Below are positions 59,297 through 64,000 of a stretch of 64,000 bases of DNA, piece by piece. The notes under the pieces are model-generated. The model was given only the letters and a program-made list of their open reading frames with translations. It ran no database searches and was not told where the DNA came from. The DNA comes from Nitratiruptor sp. SB155-2 (lineage in GTDB: Bacteria > Campylobacterota > Campylobacteria > Campylobacterales > Nitratiruptoraceae): positions 764,501 to 828,500 of the forward strand of contig NC_009662.1 in assembly GCF_000010325.1 (NCBI RefSeq), given 5' to 3'. A program made the translations under genes and the position numbers. The stretch's first letter is position 1. Each line of letters opens with the position of its first letter.

Positions 59297-59872
59297 TCAT
59301 TCCTTTATAAAAGTTAAAATTGTTTGAAAAATAACCTCTTCATCCAAAGAGGCATCGAGGATAAGAGAAGGTATCGGTTCGCTTTGGATGACCTTTTTCA
59401 TAATCGATTGGACTTGCATAAGGTACTCTATTCCTCTTTGTTCAATGGAATCCAGCGGTAATGCATCCATCCTTTTGCGAAGCTCGTTTTCACTCAGCTC
59501 CAAAAAAACGATTTTATCAGGATAGACATTTTTCATTGCAATTGCATTGAGGTTTCGCAGTGTAGGCAGATCCAATTCTGTTTTAATCGCAGCGTACGCA
59601 ATCCCTGAAATGTATCCTCTATCACTGATTATAGTTTTTTTTAGATTGGGCAGTATCACTTTTTCAATATGTTCGGCTCTGTCAGCCAAAAAAAGAAAGA
59701 GTTCCGCCAAAGAGGATGGGTTTTGCGTATGAAGAACCATATCTCGAATCTTATTTCCAAGAGGTGTACAACCTGGCTCTTTTGTAAACAGGGCATCAGG
59801 GAAAAGAGTTTTGAGTTTTTCTATCTGAGTACTTTTTCCGGCACGGTCGATTCCTTCAATAAGAATATACAC
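59297..59872 (-). CDS. tmk: Thymidylate kinase
   Basis: A 191-residue kinase (dTMP to dTDP). P-loop EGIDRAGKSTQIEKL at residues 6-20 (GIDRAGKS type), TKEPGCTPLGNKIR for the DR/E motif, and DRGYISGIAY. It starts on the base after the coaD stop and ends one base before hisS. Confidence 0.96.
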   Translation of the reverse strand: MYILIEGIDRAGKSTQIEKLKTLFPDALFTKEPGCTPLGNKIRDMVLHTQNPSSLAELFLFLADRAEHIEKVILPNLKKTIISDRGYISGIAYAAIKTELDLPTLRNLNAIAMKNVYPDKIVFLELSENELRKRMDALPLDSIEQRGIEYLMQVQSIMKKVIQSEPIPSLILDASLDEEVIFQTILTFIKE

Positions 59873-60343
59873 TTAACGGCTCTCCAGATAAGGAATAATA
59901 GATTGTGGTACCAGATGTGAGACGTTTCCTTTGTATTTGAGAATCGTCCGTACCACGCTTGAACTGATGAACGCATTTTGCAAGCTCGGCATGAGATAGA
60001 GTGTTTCGATATCTTTATCCAAAGATCGATTGGCATATCCCATTTGTAGTTCATATTCAAAATCACTCACAGCCCTAAGACCTCGTATGATAATAAAGGC
60101 ATCTTCTTGCTTACAAAAATTGACCAAGAGTGTATCAAACTCTTTGATAGTGACATTCGGCATATCGGATGTGGCAATATGAGCCATTTTCACCCTAGTC
60201 GTTATATCGAACATCGGTTTTTTCTCTTGCGAGCGAGCTACGGCTACTATGACGTGGTCAAAAATAGTGCTTGCTCTTTTTATGATATCCAGATGTCCAT
60301 TTGTGATAGGGTCAAAAGTACCGGGATAGATGACTTTACGCAT
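59873..60343 (-). CDS. coaD: Phosphopantetheine adenylyltransferase
   Basis: A 156-residue nucleotidyltransferase of CoA synthesis (4'-phosphopantetheine + ATP). Motif YPGTFDPITNGHLDII near residue 5 (HxGH) and the C-terminal AFISSSVVRTILKYKG. It overlaps ubiX by 8 bases. Confidence 0.97.
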   Translation of the reverse strand: MRKVIYPGTFDPITNGHLDIIKRASTIFDHVIVAVARSQEKKPMFDITTRVKMAHIATSDMPNVTIKEFDTLLVNFCKQEDAFIIIRGLRAVSDFEYELQMGYANRSLDKDIETLYLMPSLQNAFISSSVVRTILKYKGNVSHLVPQSIIPYLESR

Positions 60344-60860
60344 TGCTCCATCTTTTATAAAGATTATGTTCGATTCCTAATAGATCGAACCACTTTCCGA
60401 TGATGAAATTCTCCATCGAATCAAGTGTTTGCTGATTGCTGTAATATGCCATGATAGGCGGTGCAATTATAACATTTAATCTGGAGAGCTTGAGCATATT
60501 TTCCAGTGCAATCGGGCTAAGTGGCAACTCTCTTGGGGCCAATAGGAGTTTTTTTTGTTCTTTGATCATAACACTTGCTGCCCTTGTTGTAAGGTTGTCA
60601 GCTATCCCCACGGCTATCTTTGCCAATGTATTCATGGAACATGGAGCAACAATCAAAGCATCCAGCCCAAAACTGCCACTCGCTGGCCCCTCCCAAATGG
60701 CATTGTCATCCAGTATAGTATACTCACTCTCTTTTTCTAAAACCGTTTTTGCGTTTTGAGTACATATGAGATATTTTTCTATGGAATCTGGAAGGAGTTT
60801 ATACGTTTTTATTCCCAGTTGAGCCCCGCTGGCTCCGCTTACTGCTACGGCTACTTTCAA
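60336..60860 (-). CDS. ubiX: Flavin prenyltransferase UbiX
   Basis: A 174-residue UbiX: VAVSGASGAQLGIK near residue 4, LIVAPCSMNTLAKIAVGIADN, and ARELPLSP-type LLLAPRELPLSPIALENMLKLS cut here. It prenylates FMN to the cofactor of UbiD-type decarboxylases. In Campylobacterota these serve the futalosine menaquinone route; that is group knowledge, not visible here. First gene of an eight-gene minus-strand run to the ribonucleotide reductase. Confidence 0.95.
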   Translation of the reverse strand: MKVAVAVSGASGAQLGIKTYKLLPDSIEKYLICTQNAKTVLEKESEYTILDDNAIWEGPASGSFGLDALIVAPCSMNTLAKIAVGIADNLTTRAASVMIKEQKKLLLAPRELPLSPIALENMLKLSRLNVIIAPPIMAYYSNQQTLDSMENFIIGKWFDLLGIEHNLYKRWSNA

Positions 60861-60886
60861 TTTATCACTTTTTCAATATTTTTTCA

Positions 60887-60896
60887 TATAATTATA
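60887..60896. promoter_or_regulatory. Palindromic bidirectional -10 element (ubiX / minC)
   Basis: TATAATTATA is a perfect palindrome centred in the divergent gap between ubiX and minC, giving a TATAAT on each strand (60887-60892 plus; 60891-60896 minus). One element thus appears able to serve both operons. No consensus -35 is seen on either side. Confidence 0.5.
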
Positions 60897-60921
60897 CAAC
60901 ATTGTTTATTGGGAGGCACTA

Positions 60922-61449
60922 TTGCAAATTAACCAGTACAACGTATCTGTTATGGAGATAGAGATAAAGAACGAAGAGGAGTTTTTGCAGTTTATAAAAC
61001 CGAAAATTCCTCTATTAAAAGACTACCTGCTCCATCTCAAAGGAGATGTGACGAGAAAGATCGAAAATTTTCTCGATATGAATAGAGTACAGTACGTCAA
61101 AAATCTCGATTTGCATAGGCTTAAGCGGGTAAAGAAGCAAGAGCTTCCAATCGGCGTCGATGTATGCGACCGTGTAGTGAGAAGTGGTGAAGAGATCGTG
61201 ACACGAAATACTGTTTTGTGTCTGAAAAGAGTCAATGATGGTGCATTGATCAAGACATCCGGTAATTTTATAGCACTAGATAGTATGGATGGGACCGCAG
61301 AGTGCAGTGGCAATTTTATGCTTTTCAAAAAGGGTCCAAAATCAAAAATCATTTTCCACAATCATGTATTGGACAATTTTATCGATGGGCATCTATATAA
61401 AGTAAGCCTCGATGAAGAGGGTATAGTAATAGAAAAAATAAAGGAATGA
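60922..61449 (+). CDS. minC: MinC-like septum site-determining protein (divergent, short)
   Basis: A 175-residue protein whose C-terminal half matches the MinC beta-helix domain: [18 protein letters not shown] near residue 83, [30 protein letters not shown] cut to [10 protein letters not shown], and a final [11 protein letters not shown]. The N-terminal domain is short and diverged (175 residues against 231 in E. coli). It is followed by minD and minE, which fixes the identity. MinC blocks FtsZ rings away from midcell. Start TTG 60922 with GGGAGGC upstream; ATG 60952 is an alternative. Confidence 0.8.
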   Translation: MQINQYNVSVMEIEIKNEEEFLQFIKPKIPLLKDYLLHLKGDVTRKIENFLDMNRVQYVKNLDLHRLKRVKKQELPIGVDVCDRVVRSGEEIVTRNTVLCLKRVNDGALIKTSGNFIALDSMDGTAECSGNFMLFKKGPKSKIIFHNHVLDNFIDGHLYKVSLDEEGIVIEKIKE

Positions 61450-61450
61450 A

Positions 61451-62266
61451 ATGGGCATAATATTTTCTGTTATTAGCGGAAAAGGTGGTGTTGGAAAAAC
61501 TACGACATCTGCAAATTTGGCTATTGGGACAGCACTTCAGGGGAAGAAAACAGTGGTGGTTGACTTCGATATCGGCCAAAGAAACCTTGATATGATTTTA
61601 GGGCTGGAAAATAGGGTGGTGTATGATATCACCCATGTAATGGATGAAGATGTGAAATTGAATCAAGCATTAATCCCTTTTAAAAAAAGCAAAAACCTCT
61701 CTTTTTTGGCAGCTTCCCAAACAAAAGACAAGACGGTACTTTCCAAAGAGAAAGTTCAAAAACTGCTTGAAGAGCTGAAAAAAGAGTTCGACTATATCTT
61801 CATTGATGCACCGGCTGGGATTGAGAGTGGTTTTGAGCATGCTGTCCATTTTGCCGATGCGGTAATTGTTGTTGTTAATCCAGAAGTCTCTTCTATACGG
61901 GATTCAGACAGAGCAATTGGTATAGTGGACGCGAAAAGCAAGAAGGCACAGGAAGGAAAAGAGGTACCAAAATATCTTGTGATCAATAGGATCAATCCAG
62001 AACTCGTTCAAAAGGGTGAAATGTTATCTAGTGAAGACATTTTAGATATTTTGGAGATCGATTTAATAGGAAAAGTACCAGAGGACCAATATATTATAGA
62101 AGCTTCCAATACAGGACATCCTGTCATTTTGAACAGCGAAAGTGAAGCAGGTAGAGCCTTTGATAGGATAAGCAGAAGGCTATGTGGGGAGGAAGTAGCG
62201 TTTGAAGATGTAGAAACTCCTAAAAAAGGCGGTCTTTTGAAATCATTGAAAAAGATTTTCTCATGA
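61451..62266 (+). CDS. minD: Septum site-determining ATPase MinD
   Basis: A 271-residue ParA/Mrp-like ATPase: deviant Walker [18 protein letters not shown] near residue 8, [32 protein letters not shown], and an amphipathic C-terminal membrane-targeting helix ([12 protein letters not shown]). It recruits MinC and oscillates under MinE. It starts 1 base after minC and overlaps minE by 4. Confidence 0.97.
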   Translation: MGIIFSVISGKGGVGKTTTSANLAIGTALQGKKTVVVDFDIGQRNLDMILGLENRVVYDITHVMDEDVKLNQALIPFKKSKNLSFLAASQTKDKTVLSKEKVQKLLEELKKEFDYIFIDAPAGIESGFEHAVHFADAVIVVVNPEVSSIRDSDRAIGIVDAKSKKAQEGKEVPKYLVINRINPELVQKGEMLSSEDILDILEIDLIGKVPEDQYIIEASNTGHPVILNSESEAGRAFDRISRRLCGEEVAFEDVETPKKGGLLKSLKKIFS

Positions 62267-62502
62267 GTTTGTTCGATTTTTTCAAGAAAAAAAAGAGTGC
62301 TCAAAAAGCAAAAGACCGCCTTAGTGTAGCGATAGCTCTGGATCGCGACAGCAATATCTATCCCCACCTTGATCAGATGAAGCAAGAGATTATGGAAGTT
62401 GTCAAAAAATATAGCCAAATCAAAGATGTCAATATCACCAAAGACAAAGTAGGTGATCAAGATATACTCGATATTGAAATCGTTTTGGAAGAGGGTCGAT
62501 AG
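62263..62502 (+). CDS. minE: Cell-division topological specificity factor MinE
   Basis: A 79-residue protein with the N-terminal membrane helix [19 protein letters not shown] and the dimerisation domain [21 protein letters not shown] cut to the middle of the family, then [12 protein letters not shown] and [11 protein letters not shown]. It stimulates MinD ATPase and excludes MinCD from midcell. Last gene of minCDE; length is the usual 80-90. Confidence 0.94.
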   Translation: MSLFDFFKKKKSAQKAKDRLSVAIALDRDSNIYPHLDQMKQEIMEVVKKYSQIKDVNITKDKVGDQDILDIEIVLEEGR

Positions 62503-62583
62503 GGGATTCTCTTCTACTGCTTCTTTGCAGATGTATATTTCATATTGAGAACTGCTTGATGTTGCAATGAGAGGAATTGTTAA

Positions 62584-62659
<76 letters not shown>

Positions 62660-62661
62660 AA

Positions 62662-62748
62662 TGGTGCCGGGGGTGGGACTCGAACCCACACGGGCAAATG
62701 CCCACGAGATTTTGAGTCTCGCGTGTCTACCAGTTTCACCACCCCGGC
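62662..62748 (-). tRNA. tRNA-Leu (CAA anticodon), CCA encoded
   Basis: Minus-strand class II tRNA of 87 bases with a long variable arm (TGGGCATTTGCCCG), acceptor GCCGGGG/CCCCGGC, anticodon stem CGAGA/TCTCG and loop CTCAAAA so anticodon CAA (reads UUG), T arm GTGGGTTCGAGTCCCAC. The CCA end is encoded. Located between the HU terminator and tRNA-Gly. Confidence 0.96.
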
Positions 62749-62795
62749 AACCATTTGGACTGAAATAATAGCGAAATAAATCTTACATTAAATTT

Positions 62796-62820
62796 AAACT
62801 TGGGGACACTCCCCAAGTTT
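62796..62820 (-). terminator. Hairpin terminator of the HU gene
   Basis: An 11-bp perfect stem, AAACTTGGGGA and TCCCCAAGTTT with a 3-base loop, starts 2 bases after the HU stop. On the minus strand it is followed by an AT-rich AAATTTAATG stretch; on the plus strand by TATTATCC, so it could act in either direction. It separates HU from the two tRNA genes. Confidence 0.7.
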
Positions 62821-62822
62821 TA

Positions 62823-63098
62823 TTATCCAGCTACTGCTTCTTTGAGTTTTTTACCAACTTTAAATTTTACAACTCTTGTTGCTGGAACTTTTACAACTCT
62901 ATCAGTACCAGGAACTTTAGCTTCTCTAGCAGCTCTTTGTGCCGTAGTAAATGTGCCAAAACCGATAAATGCTACTTCGTCACCATTTTTCAAAGCATCA
63001 GTAATGACTTCCAATGCTGCGTCGATCACTTTTTGCGTATCTTTTTTGGAAAGGCCAGCTTTTTCAGCTACGATCTGAACGAATTCCGCTTTTTTCAT
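62823..63098 (-). CDS. hup: DNA-binding protein HU
   Basis: A 91-residue nucleoid protein (HU/IHF family): MKKAEFVQIVAEKAGLSKKDTQKVIDA at the N-terminus (cut here at KKDT), DEVAFIGFGTFTTAQRAAREA, then VPATRVVKFKVGKKLKEAV with the DNA-binding arm proline. Start ATG 63098 behind AAGGAAGAGCG; an in-frame ATG 63125 lies before the ribosome-binding site and is rejected. Single HU-type gene; binds DNA non-specifically and bends it. Confidence 0.97.
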   Translation of the reverse strand: MKKAEFVQIVAEKAGLSKKDTQKVIDAALEVITDALKNGDEVAFIGFGTFTTAQRAAREAKVPGTDRVVKVPATRVVKFKVGKKLKEAVAG

Positions 63099-63134
63099 CG
63101 CTCTTCCTTTAGTATAATTTTTCATTACACTACA

Positions 63135-63163
63135 ATTCTACAAATATTTTTTAAAAATTTCAA
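63135..63163 (-). promoter_or_regulatory. Promoter of the HU gene
   Basis: On the minus strand a -35 TTGAAA (63158-63163), a 17-base spacer and a -10 TAGAAT (63135-63140) lie 36 bases before the ATG. Both hexamers are one base off the sigma-70 consensus. Confidence 0.75.
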
Positions 63164-63297
63164 GGAAAATGAATCAATTTTTATGATACTTGTTACATTT
63201 CACGGCAAAACGTTTAATTGAACGATTTAAGTTATGATATTTTTTCTGTTTCGATTATAATTTCATAATCCGTTAATATAGAAAATAAAGGATATGT

Positions 63298-64000
63298 GTG
63301 AAGCAGATTCTCTTTCTTGTTGTTGCTGTATTATTTGTCTATTTAGGTATTTCTACTGTTTTCAATGATTTTCATTTTGTAGGCAAACTGGGTTCTACAT
63401 TTGGGAAATATAATAGATACTATTTCGGACTTCTCTCTTATGTTTACCCTTTTGCGCTGCTATTGCCATTGTGGAGTATCTACAGGCAAAAAACTTTTGA
63501 TAGGAAAAACGTTTCTTACATAATCATGGGCTCTTTCATTCTCTTCTTTTCGTTGGTGATATTGCAAGCTCTTTTGTTGCCAATGGCATATAAGGGTGCA
63601 TTTGGACGCGCAATCATAGACACCCTCACTCCTTATATCGGTAGCGTTGGCGTGTGGCTTTTATTGATTATATTCCTTGCTATCGCTTATATTGCTTTGT
63701 TCAAAGACTCTTTTGAAGGTTTTATCACTGAAAAATTGCAGAGGGATAAAGTTGAAGAAACAGCAAAAGAGAAAATTGAGAAGAAAAAAGTGACGAAAAG
63801 TCAAAAAAGATCTGAAGAGAAAAAGGAAGAAAAAGCTCATAATGAGACACAATCCAAAGAACCTAAACAAAAGAGTAAGATTGTCAAAAAAGAAGAGAAT
63901 AAAGAGAACACAACAGATTGCAATGTTAAGATTGTGCAGGAGCTAGAGGAGAATAAAAAACTACTAGAAGATATTGAACTTGGCAACGGTGTTGAAAAAC
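63298..64000 (+). CDS. ftsK: DNA translocase FtsK, 5' part (runs off window)
   Basis: Open from GTG 63298 (AAAGGA five bases upstream) to the window end, 234 residues without a stop. Four membrane segments fall at about residues 4-20, 46-66, 78-100 and 117-140, then a Lys/Glu-rich linker (from about 150, many KK/EE) begins, as in the FtsK N-terminal domain that anchors the septal translocase before its motor domain. The motor lies beyond the window, so the name is inferred from topology and linker. A TATAAT (63256-63261) lies 37 bases upstream. Confidence 0.8.
   Translation, partial: MKQILFLVVAVLFVYLGISTVFNDFHFVGKLGSTFGKYNRYYFGLLSYVYPFALLLPLWSIYRQKTFDRKNVSYIIMGSFILFFSLVILQALLLPMAYKGAFGRAIIDTLTPYIGSVGVWLLLIIFLAIAYIALFKDSFEGFITEKLQRDKVEETAKEKIEKKKVTKSQKRSEEKKEEKAHNETQSKEPKQKSKIVKKEENKENTTDCNVKIVQELEENKKLLEDIELGNGVEK

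Noticed and set aside
62503-62583. Additional small RNA or terminator between minE and tRNA-Gly
   Set aside because: No stable hairpin or start signal is visible; left unannotated.

Overview
The window is a contiguous, very gene-dense stretch of a bacterial chromosome. Gene order, small AT-rich intergenic gaps and protein features point to the Campylobacterota (formerly Epsilonproteobacteria). A nitrate/nitrite-type (NIT) chemoreceptor, many Lys/Glu-rich proteins, fructose-1,6-bisphosphatase and a large set of biosynthetic genes would fit an autotrophic vent-type lineage such as Nitratiruptor or Sulfurimonas, but the genus is inference. There is no rRNA, CRISPR array, insertion sequence or prophage, and no gene-free stretch longer than about 175 bases (the longest, 63126-63297, holds the HU and ftsK promoters).

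Layout: (1) 1-2372, ftsE (5' cut by the window edge)-ftsX-envC, the septal FtsEX system with a degenerate LytM activator. (2) 2446-9203, pyrH-rpoZ-spoT-tyrS-flavin oxidoreductase-amidase; the amidase appears to start at a rare ATT codon. (3) Minus strand 10045-9204, DUF4395 membrane protein and an Rrf2 regulator behind a textbook promoter. (4) Minus strand 14309-10142, aspS-feoA-adk-cinA-DUF503-ppa. (5) 14385-24776, a 13-gene plus-strand operon: nadK, recN, tatD, mltD, rlpA, hisB, kdsC, lptC, lptA, engB, an ArgA-like acetyltransferase, a MreD-like membrane protein and mrdA (PBP2); most genes overlap or abut. (6) Minus strand 26125-24754, ybeY and a Na+/Ca2+ exchanger. (7) 26208-29627, NIT-domain chemoreceptor, cheR, queC. 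(8) Minus strand 37820-29620, mobB-fbp-small Cys protein-metG-Mur-ligase-like remnant-chaA-TRAP binding protein-APC permease. (9) 37899-38393, lipoprotein. (10) Minus strand 41509-38332, gltX-yggT-slt. (11) 41584-42674, psd and a small protein. (12) 42783-46237, an iron-uptake operon (porin-feoA-feoB) behind a Fur-box-like palindrome. (13) 46308-52015, CoA-binding protein-ilvA-ppx-ilvB-ilvH-lpxD. (14) 52086-52382, a small acidic protein. (15) Minus strand 60860-52379, ubiX-coaD-tmk-hisS-speA-cysE-aspC-class II ribonucleotide reductase. (16) 60922-62502, minC-minD-minE. (17) Minus strand, tRNA-Leu(CAA), tRNA-Gly(GCC) and HU. (18) 63298-end, 5' part of ftsK.

How they work together: the cell-envelope theme dominates (FtsEX-EnvC with an AmiC-like amidase, three lytic transglycosylase-type proteins, PBP2, LPS genes kdsC/lptC/lptA/lpxD, Min system, FtsK). 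Interspersed are translation genes (five aminoacyl-tRNA synthetases, two tRNAs), nucleotide metabolism, branched-chain amino acid and His/Arg/Cys biosynthesis, and ferrous iron uptake. No new multi-gene system was recognised. The best unusual points are the ATT start of the amidase, the adenosylcobalamin-dependent monomeric-type ribonucleotide reductase, the Fur-box porin-FeoAB unit, the Mur-ligase-like protein that has lost its P-loop, and the short divergent MinC.
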